Positions 17,404 to 27,538 of a stretch of 64,000 nucleotides of DNA are shown piece after piece. The DNA comes from Methylocystaceae bacterium. Its GTDB lineage: Bacteria; Pseudomonadota; Alphaproteobacteria; Rhodospirillales; Terasakiellaceae. The stretch's first letter is position 1, and each line of letters starts with the position of its first letter. The stretch lies in NCBI GenBank assembly GCA_013373205.1, contig JABXIG010000006.1, positions 1-64,000 on the forward strand, given 5' to 3'. Below the pieces are notes generated by a model. The model was given only the letters and a program-made list of their open reading frames with translations. It was not told where the DNA came from and searched no databases. The position numbers and the translations under genes are program-made.

Positions 17404-19179
17404 TCAATACCCCAGCACAATCCCCTCGCGTCTTGGGTCAGCCGCGCCTGTCAGGCTACCATCTTTATGGACCTGGATGGCGTGCAGACCGCTGACCATG
17501 GGTTTGAGTGTGACGGTGTGCCCGAGTTGTTCGAGTTTTTCTTCCAAATTTTCAGCATCGGTGCCTTGTTCAAGGTCACTGCTGCCATTGCGATTGGTGA
17601 GATGACCCTTGGCGATGGCTTTGTCCAAGGCCATGTTTTGATCCAGAATATGGATCAGGCTTTGGGTGACATAGCCAATAATGCGTGACCCACCGGGGGA
17701 CCCGATGGCCAGAACGGGGCGTTTGTTTTTTTGGTCTAGCACTATGGTGGGCGCCATGGAGCTGCGCGGGCGTTTGCCGGCTTCGACCCGGTTGGCAATG
17801 AGTTGACCGTTTTTAGCCGGAGCAAAAGAAAAATCGGTCAGTTGGTTGTTGAGCAGGAAACCACCGATCATCTGGCGTGAGCCAAAGGCATTTTCAATGC
17901 TGGTGGTTATGGAAACGACCATCCCGTTTTCATCAATAATACTCATATGCGTGGTGGAAATGCCATGGTCCTGATCGTGGGGTGCATAATGGCTGAAAAG
18001 AAAAGGACCACCCGGGGTCACCGGGGTGGCGAGGCTGCTATTATGCCGGATCAGGGTCTGACGTTCGCTCAGATAGCTTTTGGAAAGGAGTTGTTTGACA
18101 GGGACTTTGACAAAATCCGGATCCGCGATGAAATGGTTGCGATCTGCAAAGGCCAGTTTGGAGGCTTCCAGTAACAGGTGATCGCGATCAATTTCGGGTT
18201 TGGGATCATTGTTGAGATCATAGTGTTCGATCAGTCCTAAAATCTCCAAAACAGTCAGACCGCCGGAACTAGGCGGGGCCATACCGCACACATTATATAT
18301 ACGGTAGCTATTGCATAAGGCCGCGCGTTGTTTGGCTTTATACTGTCTCAAGTCATTTAAAGACAGTTGACCAGGGTTGGTTGGATGGTTTTTGACTTTG
18401 GTAACCATGTCTTGAGCAAGGGGCCCTTCATAGAATCCTTTTGAGCGATATTTCTGGATCAAAGACAGGCTGTGGGCCAAAGCCGGATTTTTTAAAAGAG
18501 TACCAACCGGATGGGGCTGGTCATTGGGCTGATAGAAATAGCGCCGGGCAACGGGGTCGGCTTTTAAGAATTTATCTTTTGCAGTCAGCATGTGCAGCCG
18601 TTCAGAAACGGCAAACCCGTTGCGGCTTAGGGAAATGGCATCGTCGAATAAATCAGGCCAGTTCATCTGTCCAAATTGCTGATGGGCTGTATCCAGCATT
18701 TGAACCAATCCGGGTGTCCCGACGGCACGTCCCCCAACCGCAGCCTCAAAAAATTTCATTTTCTTGCCATCTTTATTGATGAACAAATATTCATCGGCCA
18801 GATGCGGGGCGGTTTCTCGGCCATCATAACTAATGACGGACTTCGTCGCCGGATCATAAATTAACAAGAACCCACCGCCCCCGATTCCTGAAGATTGTGG
18901 TTCTACCAAATTCAGGACCATTTGGGCGGCAATCGCTGCGTCTAAGGCATTCCCACCTGCGCGTAAAATGTCATATCCGGTTTTTGCAGCCAGCGGATTC
19001 GCAACGGAAATCATAGCATTTGAGTGATGTTGCGCGGTTTTAGCCATTCGCTTGGTGGCGGCTTCGGGACTGGCGCGATGGTCAATTTCGGTGCTGCTTG
19101 AACAAGCGGTTAAAAAAAATGCACTTGAACAGAGGATCAGTAAGGATCGAAGGGAAGGATAGGAAAGCAGCATAGACAT
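17404..19179 (-). CDS. ggt: Gamma-glutamyltransferase, predicted lipoprotein
   Basis: Gamma-glutamyltranspeptidase hydrolyses or transfers the gamma-glutamyl group of glutathione and related amides after self-cleavage into two subunits. The family core is present: SGIGGGGFLLIYDPATKSV, AVGTPGLVQMLD, and the autocleavage site STTHMSI, whose threonine becomes the nucleophile. The 591-aa product has an N-terminal lipoprotein signal with lipobox LTAC, so it is predicted to be membrane-anchored in the envelope. That is less usual than a soluble periplasmic form. The start is the ATG two codons inside a TTG-initiated frame. Confidence 0.94.
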   Translation of the reverse strand: MSMLLSYPSLRSLLILCSSAFFLTACSSSTEIDHRASPEAATKRMAKTAQHHSNAMISVANPLAAKTGYDILRAGGNALDAAIAAQMVLNLVEPQSSGIGGGGFLLIYDPATKSVISYDGRETAPHLADEYLFINKDGKKMKFFEAAVGGRAVGTPGLVQMLDTAHQQFGQMNWPDLFDDAISLSRNGFAVSERLHMLTAKDKFLKADPVARRYFYQPNDQPHPVGTLLKNPALAHSLSLIQKYRSKGFYEGPLAQDMVTKVKNHPTNPGQLSLNDLRQYKAKQRAALCNSYRIYNVCGMAPPSSGGLTVLEILGLIEHYDLNNDPKPEIDRDHLLLEASKLAFADRNHFIADPDFVKVPVKQLLSKSYLSERQTLIRHNSSLATPVTPGGPFLFSHYAPHDQDHGISTTHMSIIDENGMVVSITTSIENAFGSRQMIGGFLLNNQLTDFSFAPAKNGQLIANRVEAGKRPRSSMAPTIVLDQKNKRPVLAIGSPGGSRIIGYVTQSLIHILDQNMALDKAIAKGHLTNRNGSSDLEQGTDAENLEEKLEQLGHTVTLKPMVSGLHAIQVHKDGSLTGAADPRREGIVLGY

Positions 19180-19185
19180 GTTCAA

Positions 19186-19554
19186 CAGAACCTAAGTAAT
19201 TTTAAGGGGTAGTCATTTAGAATGGGATGAAAAGAAGATAAAAACAAGGGAAAGTCGTAGTTTGCCACAATGAAGCCACAAATGCTGTAGGGTTATGCTT
19301 ATAAATTATAGAATAAATTTTATGAGGTGAAGTATCGATAGTATAATGACTATATATTTTATAGTATAAAAAAAGAATAATGATTTTTTTACGTTGCCAT
19401 ATATGATTATAAGGTATTTAAAATCATACTTTAGTCTTACTTATTTTCGTATGCACTGTTCAAGAAGAAATATGGATCAAATGGTTTTATTAGATATTTA
19501 CACAGGTGTGTAGATTAAAATTAATATAAACTGAGCGTTACTTTGAATCTCTAT
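19186..19554. other. AT-rich intergenic region upstream of the cbb3 operon
   Basis: No gene is visible in this very AT-rich stretch between ggt (minus) and ccoN (plus). It carries the ggt promoter somewhere near its left end. Several TATA-rich tracts are present but none can be singled out. Confidence 0.5.
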
Positions 19555-19595
19555 TTGACTTACATCAAAGCAAAACATATATTCGCCGCTATATT
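19555..19595 (+). promoter_or_regulatory. FNR/ANR-type promoter of ccoNOQP
   Basis: TTGAC-TTAC-ATCAA (19555-19568) matches the FNR/FixK dyad except for one position of the TTGAT half. A TATATT hexamer at 19590-19595 would place the start near 19602, putting the dyad centre about 41 bases upstream, the class II activator position. This predicts activation at low oxygen. Confidence 0.8.
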
Positions 19596-19751
19596 CAAGC
19601 CTTCCAATTATGCCTTTTTATTGTCAAAAATGGCGAGTTGGGAGCACGTACGCGAAAGCTGTTGCGACGAACTCTAAGCGCTGGGGGGTGTTTTAGGGGG
19701 CGGACACGATGGCTTTATGCGTTCGAATTTCGGGAAGAACAGGAGTTCGGC

Positions 19752-21227
19752 ATGAACCAAGCGACCACAGCTACTGGTGCCTCCGAGGTGGTGTATAACG
19801 AAGACGTTGTACGCAAGTTTGTACTTGCAGCCACATTTTGGGGTGTCATCGGCTTTATCGCCGGTACTTTCATCGCTTTTCAATTAGCGTTTCCGGCGCT
19901 GAACCTAGGTCTGGAATGGACGACTTTCGGTCGTCTGCGTCCGGTCCATACGTCGGCAGTTATTTTTGCCTTCGGTGGTTCTGTATTGTTTGCAACGTCT
20001 TTTTACGTTGTTCAACGCACTTGCCGCGCACCGCTTTTTGGCGGTCCGTTACTGGCAAATTTCATCTTTTGGGGTTATCAACTATTCATCGTTCTTGCAG
20101 CCTCGGGCTATGTTCTGGGTATCACCCAGGGCAAAGAGTATGCAGAACCGGAATGGTATTCTGACCTTGTTATTACTGTTGTATGGGTAGCTTATCTGAT
20201 TGCCTTTGCGGGCACTTTGATGACACGCCGCATTTCACACATTTATGTGGCGAACTGGTTCTACCTTGCTTTCATTATTACCATTGCAATGCTTCACATT
20301 GGCAACAACATTACATTGCCGGTTATTTTGTTTGGTGGTGAAAGCTTCGCTAAATCCTACATCTGGGCTTCAGGTGTTCAGGATGCGATGACACAATGGT
20401 GGTACGGTCACAACGCGGTAGGATTCTTCCTGACCGCTGGCTTCCTTGGCCTTATGTATTACTTCGTTCCGAAGCAGGCTGAACGTCCGGTATATTCTTA
20501 CCGTCTGTCGATCATCCACTTCTGGGCGCTGGTATTCTTATACATCTGGGCTGGTCCTCACCACCTTCACTACACGTCTCTGCCTGACTGGACGCAAACA
20601 CTTGGTATGACATTCTCTATCATGCTGTGGATGCCGTCTTGGGGTGGGATGATTAACGGTTTGATGACGCTTTCAGGCGCATGGGAAAAACTGCGTACAG
20701 ACCCGATCTTGCGCTTCCTGATTGCCTCTGTTGCGTTCTACGGCATGTCGACTTTCGAAGGTCCGGCTATGTCTATCAAAGCGGTGAACGGTCTTTCTCA
20801 CTATACTGACTGGACAGTCGGCCACGTACACTCTGGTGCTTTGGGTTGGGTTGCATTCGTATCATTTGGTGCGTTGTACTACCTCGTCCCTAAACTTTGG
20901 AACCGTACACGTCTGTACTCTCTGCGTCTGGTAACATATCACTTCTGGATTGCGACAATCGGTATCGTTCTTTACATCACTGCGATGTGGATTTCCGGTA
21001 TCATGCAAGGCCTGATGTGGCGTGCGTACGATGATCTTGGCTTCCTGCAATACTCGTTCATCGAGTCTGTAGAAGCGATGCATCCGTACTACGTAATCCG
21101 CGCTTGTGGTGGTGTTCTCTTCGTACTTGGGGCTTTAATTATGCTTTGGAACTTTATCAAAACGATCCAAGGTGACCTGCGTACAGAAGATGAATTCGTT
21201 GCACCGCAATCTGCGGCAGCTGAGTAA
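19752..21227 (+). CDS. ccoN: cbb3-type cytochrome c oxidase subunit I
   Basis: The catalytic haem-copper subunit of the high-affinity cbb3 oxidase, about 491 aa with 12 membrane segments. Typical segments are [18 protein letters not shown] (low-spin haem ligand region), [35 protein letters not shown] with CuB ligand histidines, and [17 protein letters not shown]. The frame is open for another 38 codons upstream, but the ATG preceded by AGGAG gives the expected N-terminus. First gene of a four-gene operon with an FNR-type promoter. Confidence 0.97.
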   Translation: MNQATTATGASEVVYNEDVVRKFVLAATFWGVIGFIAGTFIAFQLAFPALNLGLEWTTFGRLRPVHTSAVIFAFGGSVLFATSFYVVQRTCRAPLFGGPLLANFIFWGYQLFIVLAASGYVLGITQGKEYAEPEWYSDLVITVVWVAYLIAFAGTLMTRRISHIYVANWFYLAFIITIAMLHIGNNITLPVILFGGESFAKSYIWASGVQDAMTQWWYGHNAVGFFLTAGFLGLMYYFVPKQAERPVYSYRLSIIHFWALVFLYIWAGPHHLHYTSLPDWTQTLGMTFSIMLWMPSWGGMINGLMTLSGAWEKLRTDPILRFLIASVAFYGMSTFEGPAMSIKAVNGLSHYTDWTVGHVHSGALGWVAFVSFGALYYLVPKLWNRTRLYSLRLVTYHFWIATIGIVLYITAMWISGIMQGLMWRAYDDLGFLQYSFIESVEAMHPYYVIRACGGVLFVLGALIMLWNFIKTIQGDLRTEDEFVAPQSAAAE

Positions 21228-21238
21228 GGGGATCTATT

Positions 21239-21961
21239 ATGAAGCATGAAATCTTCGAGAAAAATACGATCCTCCTTGCGATCGCAATTCTGATTACAGT
21301 GGCGATTGGTGGTTTGGTCCAAATCGTACCGCTTTACTTCATCGATTCAACAATCGAGAAAGTAGACGGTGTGCGTCCTTACTCTCCTCTTGAACTTGCG
21401 GGCCGTAACATTTACGTCCGTGAGGGCTGCTATCTCTGTCACTCTCAACAAATTCGTCCGTTCCGTGACGAGGTTGAGCGTTATGGTCACTACAGCCTGG
21501 CTGCTGAATCCATGTACGACCATCCCTTCCAATGGGGTTCTAAGCGTACGGGTCCAGATCTGGCTCGTGTTGGCGGCAAATACTCTAACGCATGGCATGT
21601 TGCGCACCTTATCCGTCCGCAAGACGTTGTGCCTGAGTCTGTAATGCCGATGTACGGCTTCCTGGCAAACAAAGAACTGACGTTCAATGATGCCGGTGCC
21701 CACTTAGCTACACTGCGTGCAGCTGGTGATCCGTACACCGACGAACAAATTGCTGCTGCAGCGGCTGACTTCTCTGCTCAAGCGAGTGGTGAAGGCGACG
21801 TTGACGCGGTTCTCGCTCGTTACCCTAAGGCAGTTGTTGGCGATTTTGATGGTGATCCATCTAAAATCACTGAATTGGACGCGCTTATCTCTTACCTTCA
21901 GATGCTCGGTACGCTGGTGGATTTCACCACGTTCAAGCCTGAAGGCGAGATGGCACGATAG
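21239..21961 (+). CDS. ccoO: cbb3-type oxidase subunit II, mono-haem cytochrome c
   Basis: A 240-aa membrane-anchored cytochrome c with an N-terminal membrane helix ([20 protein letters not shown]) and one haem-binding CYLCH at residues 64-68. [18 protein letters not shown] and [17 protein letters not shown] are signature CcoO segments, and [10 protein letters not shown] contains the distal methionine. It is 11 bases after ccoN and passes electrons to the CcoN haem b. Confidence 0.97.
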   Translation: MKHEIFEKNTILLAIAILITVAIGGLVQIVPLYFIDSTIEKVDGVRPYSPLELAGRNIYVREGCYLCHSQQIRPFRDEVERYGHYSLAAESMYDHPFQWGSKRTGPDLARVGGKYSNAWHVAHLIRPQDVVPESVMPMYGFLANKELTFNDAGAHLATLRAAGDPYTDEQIAAAAADFSAQASGEGDVDAVLARYPKAVVGDFDGDPSKITELDALISYLQMLGTLVDFTTFKPEGEMAR

Positions 21962-21970
21962 GGTGCAGGC

Positions 21971-22123
21971 GTGAGCTTGGACGATATAGTCTCACTCGGA
22001 CGACAATTATGGGTCGTCTGGCTGATGCTCCTGTTTGTGGGGATCATATTCTTTGCGCTCCGGCCGAAGAATAAGAAGAAGTTCGATGAAGCTTCTCAGA
22101 TCCCCTTACAGGACGATGATTAA
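21971..22123 (+). CDS. ccoQ: cbb3-type oxidase small subunit CcoQ
   Basis: A 50-aa protein starting at GTG, with one membrane helix (LWVVWLMLLFVGIIFFAL) and a charged tail (RPKNKKKFDEA). Position between ccoO and ccoP, length and topology identify CcoQ, which stabilises CcoP in the complex. A weak AGGGTG site precedes the GTG. The stop codon overlaps the TAAGGAG ribosome-binding site of ccoP. Confidence 0.9.
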   Translation: MSLDDIVSLGRQLWVVWLMLLFVGIIFFALRPKNKKKFDEASQIPLQDDD

Positions 22124-22133
22124 GGAGATTAGT

Positions 22134-22991
22134 ATGGCAAATGTGGAAAAGGACCCGGTCTCGGGCACACAAACCACCGGCCATGAATGGGATGGTATTA
22201 AAGAGTTGGATACGCCGCTTCCGAAGTGGTGGCTGATGACTTTTTATGTATGTATCATCTGGTCAATTGGCTATTGGGTAGTTTACCCCTCTTGGCCAAC
22301 ATTAAACGATTACGCCAAAGGTGTTTTCGAAACAACGAACCGTTTGGAACACGCCAAAGAGATGGAAGCTGTAAAGCAGTCTCGTATGGTTTGGACCACT
22401 AAGTTCGAAGGTAAAGAAATCAGCGACGTTGCTGCTGATTCAGAATTGTTGAACTACGCTATGGCGGGTGGTCGCGTAATTTTCGCGGACAACTGTCAAC
22501 CATGTCACGGTGCGTCTGGTTCAGGGGCGAAAAACTTCCCTGTTCTGGCGGATGACGACTGGATCTGGGGTGGGACGTTGGATGCTATTCAACAAACCAT
22601 TCTTTACGGGATCCGTTCTGGTCATGATGAAGAACGCGTTTCTGACATGCCGGCTTATGTCACAGACGAAACCATCACACCTGAGGAAGCTGACAAAATC
22701 GCTGATTATGTCATGTCCTTCACAGGTCAGGGCACGGCCACTGAAGAAGGCGAAACTTTGTTCGCTGATTATTGTGCAATGTGTCACGCTGAAGATGGTT
22801 CCGGTCTGAAAGACATGGGTGGCCCGCGTCTGAACGACGGTATCTGGTTATACGGCGGCGGCAAAGAAGCTGTTCTGTCACAAATCAACAAACCTAAACA
22901 TGGTGTTATGCCAGCATGGGTAGGCCGTCTTTCTGAAACAGAGATCAAACAAGTTGCGATCTATGTCCACTCTTTGGGTGGTGGTCAGTAA
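22134..22991 (+). CDS. ccoP: cbb3-type oxidase subunit III, di-haem cytochrome c
   Basis: A 285-aa membrane-anchored di-haem cytochrome c. The N-terminus has HEWDGIKELDTPLPKWWL, diagnostic for CcoP, followed by one membrane helix. Haem sites are CQPCH (from residue 121) and CAMCH (from residue 214). It receives electrons from soluble cytochrome c and passes them to CcoO. The open frame extends 33 codons upstream into ccoQ, but the ATG after TAAGGAG is the real start. Last gene before a terminator. Confidence 0.97.
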   Translation: MANVEKDPVSGTQTTGHEWDGIKELDTPLPKWWLMTFYVCIIWSIGYWVVYPSWPTLNDYAKGVFETTNRLEHAKEMEAVKQSRMVWTTKFEGKEISDVAADSELLNYAMAGGRVIFADNCQPCHGASGSGAKNFPVLADDDWIWGGTLDAIQQTILYGIRSGHDEERVSDMPAYVTDETITPEEADKIADYVMSFTGQGTATEEGETLFADYCAMCHAEDGSGLKDMGGPRLNDGIWLYGGGKEAVLSQINKPKHGVMPAWVGRLSETEIKQVAIYVHSLGGGQ

Positions 22992-23020
22992 GACTGTTGT
23001 TTGATTTTCAGACACAATGT

Positions 23021-23055
23021 AAAACGGCTGGTGCGATTATCGTACCAGCCGTTTT
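23021..23055 (+). terminator. Terminator after ccoNOQP
   Basis: A 15-bp stem with one G-T pair (AAAACGGCTGGT... / ...ACCAGCCGTTTT) and a 5-base loop is followed by CATTTGTTTG. It separates the oxidase structural operon from ccoGHIS. Confidence 0.85.
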
Positions 23056-23177
23056 CATTTGTTTGAACTAACTACCTTAGAATATTAATATATTATGAAT
23101 TACCCTGCAAACCATGGGGTTTAATTCAGTTTAAGAATGATTGTACAATTTAAAAATATAAAAATATTGCAGCTAAA

Positions 23178-23191
23178 TTGACGGTTATCAA
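23178..23191 (+). promoter_or_regulatory. FNR/ANR-type box upstream of ccoG
   Basis: TTGAC-GGTT-ATCAA has the same half-sites and spacing as the box before ccoN. Its centre is 75 bases from the ccoG ATG. The -10 element is less clear (TACAAA at 23216 is the nearest fit for a class II arrangement). Confidence 0.7.
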
Positions 23192-23258
23192 TTGCTATAA
23201 CAGTGCTTTAAGAGTACAAAAAGCATAAGTTTCACAGACCTTAGATCGAGTAAGAACA

Positions 23259-24710
23259 ATGGCAAAAGCAGTTAGCAAACCCCAGGTCTATGAGGGTGAC
23301 GGTAAAGGCCCTCTCTATGCAGATCGCGTTAAAATTCATCCCCGCAACTTTAATGGACCGTTTCGTAAATGGAAGACGATCCTGTTGTGGATTTTCCTCG
23401 GGCTTTATCACCTCTTTGCTTGGGTAAGATGGGATCGTGGGCCGGGTTTGCCGGATCAAGCTGTTTTGTTTGATCTACCGGGTCGTCGGGCATATATTTT
23501 CTGGGTCGAGATCTGGCCGCAGGAGGTTTATTATCTGACGGGCTTATTGATTTTGGCCGCTGTTAGCTTGTTTGCGGCGTCCGCCATTGCCGGACGTGTC
23601 TGGTGCGGGTTTGCCTGTTTCCAAACAGTTTGGACAGATCTGTTTATGAAGGTGGAGCATTTAATCGAGGGTGACCGTACGAAACGGATTAAACTTGATC
23701 AAGCGCCCATGAGCCTGAATAAACTGTTTAAACGCCTGGTCAAACATGCCATCTGGCTTGCGATTGCCCTCTTTATGGCGGTGTCTTTCCTTTGGTATTT
23801 TAATGATGCACCAACACTGACGAAAAATCTGCTTACCGGGAATGTCGGTGGCTGGACATTGGTTGTTCTGATCGTCTTGACGTCGCTTACTTATATCATG
23901 GCGGGTTTTGCGCGCGAGCAAGTTTGTTTCTACATGTGTCCTTACGGGCGTTTCCAATCGGTTATGACCGATGAAGAATCCTTGCTAGTGACATATGAAG
24001 CCTGGCGTGGTGAACCCCGTATGAAAGGGGCCAAGGATATTGGCACAGATAAACGCGGTGACTGCGTGGATTGTGGTCTTTGCGTTCAGGCCTGCCCAAC
24101 CGGTATCGACATTCGCGATGGTTCGCAAATGGAATGTATTGGCTGTGGTCTGTGTATTGATGCGTGTAACACCATGATGGAAACACTGAACCTGCCGAAA
24201 AACCTGATCTCATATGACAGTTACACCAATATGGTGGCGCGTGAGCAAGGGAAAGGCAAACAGGTTCACCTGATCCGTCCACGTACGATTTATTACGCTG
24301 TCATTCTGACGGTTGTGGCATCCGTTCTGGTCGCTAGCCTCAGTATGCGTGATCGTCTTGAGGTCAATATCATTCGTGACCGTGCACCGCTATTCGTCAC
24401 CCTGTCCGATGGCAACATTCGTAACGGTTATACCTATAAGATTCTGAATATGGAATCGGATGATAAAACCTATGAATTAAGCGTTGATGGACTGAATGAA
24501 GTGGCTATGGATGTTATTGGTCAGGATAAGAAAGATCAGAAAACATTGACGTTGCATGTCCCTGCTGACCGGGTTGGTGCCTTCAAGCTCTTCTTGAAAG
24601 CGCCGCGTGGAAAACTGGAAGGACCTTCAACAGATATTGACTTTGTCCTCAAGGATGTGGAGACTGGCGAAATTCATAGCCAATCAACAGTTTTCCGTGG
24701 ACCTAAATAA
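23259..24710 (+). CDS. ccoG: cbb3 oxidase assembly protein CcoG (FixG/RdxA), polyferredoxin
   Basis: A 483-aa membrane protein with about five membrane segments and two 4Fe-4S sites (CVDCGLCVQACP and CIGCGLCIDACN). An upstream CGFACFQTVWTD segment and a C-terminal periplasmic Ig-like domain match CcoG. The protein reduces copper during maturation of the CuB centre. It heads the ccoGHIS operon behind an FNR-type box; its stop overlaps the ccoH start by one base. Confidence 0.96.
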   Translation: MAKAVSKPQVYEGDGKGPLYADRVKIHPRNFNGPFRKWKTILLWIFLGLYHLFAWVRWDRGPGLPDQAVLFDLPGRRAYIFWVEIWPQEVYYLTGLLILAAVSLFAASAIAGRVWCGFACFQTVWTDLFMKVEHLIEGDRTKRIKLDQAPMSLNKLFKRLVKHAIWLAIALFMAVSFLWYFNDAPTLTKNLLTGNVGGWTLVVLIVLTSLTYIMAGFAREQVCFYMCPYGRFQSVMTDEESLLVTYEAWRGEPRMKGAKDIGTDKRGDCVDCGLCVQACPTGIDIRDGSQMECIGCGLCIDACNTMMETLNLPKNLISYDSYTNMVAREQGKGKQVHLIRPRTIYYAVILTVVASVLVASLSMRDRLEVNIIRDRAPLFVTLSDGNIRNGYTYKILNMESDDKTYELSVDGLNEVAMDVIGQDKKDQKTLTLHVPADRVGAFKLFLKAPRGKLEGPSTDIDFVLKDVETGEIHSQSTVFRGPK

Positions 24711-25204
24711 TGACAACACAACGTAAACCGGGATGGTGGTATCCTTGGATCTTCGTCGGCTTCTTTGCAGTAATTATCACTGTAAACGGCATCATGATGT
24801 TCTTCGCTTTTGATAGCTGGACAGGATTGGAGACCAAGGACCACTATGTCAAAGGTTTAGCTTACGACGATAACGTTGCAGGCGCACGTGCCCAAGAAGC
24901 CTTGGGCTGGGATGTGAAACTAAATGTTACAACCCTGGAAAGCAAAGATAAGGAACGTCACGTTGCCTACGAAGTGACGTTCCTCGATCATAATAAAAAG
25001 CCAGTGGAGCAGTTAAAGGCTCATACGTTTTTTGTTCGACCGACTTCTGAAGGGGTCGATGTGGACGCACCGGCTACTTTAAAAGAACCGGGTGTACTGA
25101 CTGGCGAAATGACGTTGGCCGTTCCCGGTCAATGGGACGTGCGCGTTCATGCGGAAAGCATGGGGCGCAAGTACCAGCTGGTTGAACGTGTTGTTGTTCA
25201 ATAA
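24710..25204 (+). CDS. ccoH: cbb3 oxidase assembly protein CcoH (FixH)
   Basis: A 164-aa protein with one N-terminal membrane helix (WIFVGFFAVIITVNGIMMFF) and a periplasmic beta-rich domain (GQWDVRVHAESMGRKYQL). The NxMM segment and the DHYVKGLAYD motif after the helix are characteristic of FixH. It is needed for stable assembly of the cbb3 complex. It lies between ccoG and ccoI. Confidence 0.95.
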   Translation: MTTQRKPGWWYPWIFVGFFAVIITVNGIMMFFAFDSWTGLETKDHYVKGLAYDDNVAGARAQEALGWDVKLNVTTLESKDKERHVAYEVTFLDHNKKPVEQLKAHTFFVRPTSEGVDVDAPATLKEPGVLTGEMTLAVPGQWDVRVHAESMGRKYQLVERVVVQ

Positions 25205-25216
25205 TTTTGCCAGATC

Positions 25217-27538
25217 ATGACACAGACTTGCCTTCATTGCGGTGACCCTATCCCGCCCCTAAGTGACGGGGCGGAAGGGTTTTGCTGCAAGGGATGTGAA
25301 GGGGCCTATAACCTGATTAACGGGTTGGGGCTGAAAACTTATTATGAACGGCGCACACTGGACCCGGACGTCAAAGCCCTGCGCCCGGATGATGATGCCG
25401 CACAGATCGATTACCGTGCCCATATTATCGAAGAAGACGGGATAAATACCCTTTATCTAATGGTGGAAGGTATTCATTGCGCGGCATGCGTTTGGCTGAT
25501 TGAAACCGCCTTGGCAAAACAGGAAACCGTCGATCAGGCACGCGTCAACATGTCTACACGTCGCCTTGTCCTGAAATGGCATGGTGATAAAATTGATCCT
25601 AACAGACTGGTTTCTGTTATCACGGGCCTTGGCTATCGGTTGGTGCCTTACGATCCCAATTTGTTAAACACAGAAAACCAAAAACGCGAAAAAGAATTGC
25701 TGCGGGCAATGGCTGTTGCCGGTTTTGCAACGGCCAACGTGATGCTTTTTTCTGTCTCCGTCTGGGCGGGATACAGTCAGGGTATGATGCAGAGCACGCG
25801 TGATTTAATGCATTGGCTGTCGGCCCTTGTTGCCTTGCCTGCAATCGCTTACGCCGGGCGTCCGTTTTATCGATCTGCATTAACGGCTTTGCGTAGTGGG
25901 CGTTCAAATATGGACGTTCCGATTTCAATGGCAGTCGTTTTGACGGCGGGCATGAGCCTGTTTCAGGTGATTAGCGGTGAAGAACATGCCTATTTTGATT
26001 CTGCCATCAGCCTTTTATTTTTCCTGCTGATCGGACGCTATCTTGATCGCCGTGCGCGTGGTCGTGCCCGTGGCGCGGCTGAGCATTTACTGGGTCTGAA
26101 TGCGGTTGCGGTTACAGTGTTGGATGAAAATGGCAGCCAAAGTCTGTTACCACCCGATCAGGTGAAAGACGGCATGATCGTTCTTTCCACAGCCGGGGAA
26201 CGTATTGCCGTTGACGGGGTTATCATTGATGGGCAATCCGATATTGATACCAGCCTGATTTCCGGCGAGTCTGTTCCGGTTACAGCAAAAGCGGATGACC
26301 GGGTTTTTGCCGGAACGACAAACCTTTCCGGCGCCTTGAAAATCAAAGTAACTGCCACCGGGGAAAGTACCTTGCTGGCGGAAATCGTTCGCCTGATGGA
26401 AGAGGCTGAAGCAGGTCGGGCCAATTATGTGGCGATTGCAGACCGTGTGGCCCGTCATTATGGACCTATTGTTAATGTGCTTTCGCTCGGTACTTTTATC
26501 TATTGGTGCTTTATTGCAGGGGCGCCCTGGCATGATGCCCTGTTAAATGCTATTGCGGTTTTGATTATCACATGTCCATGTGCCTTGGCATTGGCGGTGC
26601 CTGTGGTGCAGGTGATAGCCTCAGGTCGTTTAATGCGCCAAGGGATTTTAGTTAAAACCGGTACGGCCCTTGAACGTTTTGCACAGGTTAAACATGTGGT
26701 GTTTGATAAAACAGGCACCCTGACCTTGGGACGTGCTGAATTGGTCAATCGTGATGAGATTGATCCCGAAACCTTGCATCTTGCTGCTTCTATTGCTGCG
26801 GCGAGTAAACACCCCTTATCACGCGCCTTATGCCGTGCGTTCGGTCCGGTTGCGGTGAAGTCTGGTGTGGAAGAAGTCCCGGGTAACGGTCTTGTTTGGC
26901 AAGATGTCCGTTTGGGTAGTCGGGCATGGTGTGGCGATAAAAATGCCCCGATTAGCATGGGTCCTGAACTGTGGCTGGCCCGCGACGGACAAGACTCTGT
27001 GTGTCTTAAATTTGCGGATCATTTGCGCGCGGATGCCAAAGATGTGGTAAATGGTTTGAAAGCACAAGGTTATGGTGTTCACTTACTTTCAGGTGATCGG
27101 ATTGAACCCGTTGAAAAAGTTGCCAAAGATTTATCGCTGGATGACTGGAAAGCACAATGCAGTCCAAAAGACAAATGCGACGCGCTAGAAGGACTGGATA
27201 AGCCCTTGATGGTAGGTGATGGGTTAAATGATGCACCTGCTTTGGCTGCGGCCCATGTGTCCTTGTCCCCTTCTACGGCCATTGATGTGTCGCAAACAGC
27301 CGCTGATGCCGTTTTTCAAGGCGATCGCTTAAAGGCTGTTTTAGAAGTTTTAGGGGTAGCGAAAAAGGCGGAAAGTCTGGTGAAGCAAAATTTTGCTTTG
27401 GCATTCTTGTATAACAGTGTGACAATACCGCTCGCAGTCGCGGGCTTTGTGACGCCCTTGATTGCAGCTGTGGCTATGTCCACATCCAGTTTGGTCGTGA
27501 TTGCCAATGCGCTTCGTTTAAGCAAAGGAAAAGTCTGA
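25217..27538 (+). CDS. ccoI: Copper-translocating P1B-type ATPase CcoI (FixI)
   Basis: Exports Cu(I) to supply the oxidase binuclear centre. The 773-aa chain has an N-terminal cysteine cluster (CLHCGDP, then CCKGCEGAY) and a heavy-metal-associated domain with GIHCAACVW. The membrane CPC motif has its first cysteine at residue 453, the phosphorylation motif DKTGTLT starts at 497, and the hinge is GDGLNDAPAL. The order and the N-terminal cluster are those of FixI rather than of CopA. The stop codon overlaps the ccoS ATG. Confidence 0.96.
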   Translation: MTQTCLHCGDPIPPLSDGAEGFCCKGCEGAYNLINGLGLKTYYERRTLDPDVKALRPDDDAAQIDYRAHIIEEDGINTLYLMVEGIHCAACVWLIETALAKQETVDQARVNMSTRRLVLKWHGDKIDPNRLVSVITGLGYRLVPYDPNLLNTENQKREKELLRAMAVAGFATANVMLFSVSVWAGYSQGMMQSTRDLMHWLSALVALPAIAYAGRPFYRSALTALRSGRSNMDVPISMAVVLTAGMSLFQVISGEEHAYFDSAISLLFFLLIGRYLDRRARGRARGAAEHLLGLNAVAVTVLDENGSQSLLPPDQVKDGMIVLSTAGERIAVDGVIIDGQSDIDTSLISGESVPVTAKADDRVFAGTTNLSGALKIKVTATGESTLLAEIVRLMEEAEAGRANYVAIADRVARHYGPIVNVLSLGTFIYWCFIAGAPWHDALLNAIAVLIITCPCALALAVPVVQVIASGRLMRQGILVKTGTALERFAQVKHVVFDKTGTLTLGRAELVNRDEIDPETLHLAASIAAASKHPLSRALCRAFGPVAVKSGVEEVPGNGLVWQDVRLGSRAWCGDKNAPISMGPELWLARDGQDSVCLKFADHLRADAKDVVNGLKAQGYGVHLLSGDRIEPVEKVAKDLSLDDWKAQCSPKDKCDALEGLDKPLMVGDGLNDAPALAAAHVSLSPSTAIDVSQTAADAVFQGDRLKAVLEVLGVAKKAESLVKQNFALAFLYNSVTIPLAVAGFVTPLIAAVAMSTSSLVVIANALRLSKGKV

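Noticed and set aside
19638-19751. 38-codon extension of ccoN
   Set aside because: The extension is Arg-rich and unlike CcoN; the later ATG has a good ribosome-binding site and the expected N-terminus.
22035-22133. 33-codon extension of ccoP
   Set aside because: It overlaps ccoQ in another frame; the ATG at 22134 follows TAAGGAG.
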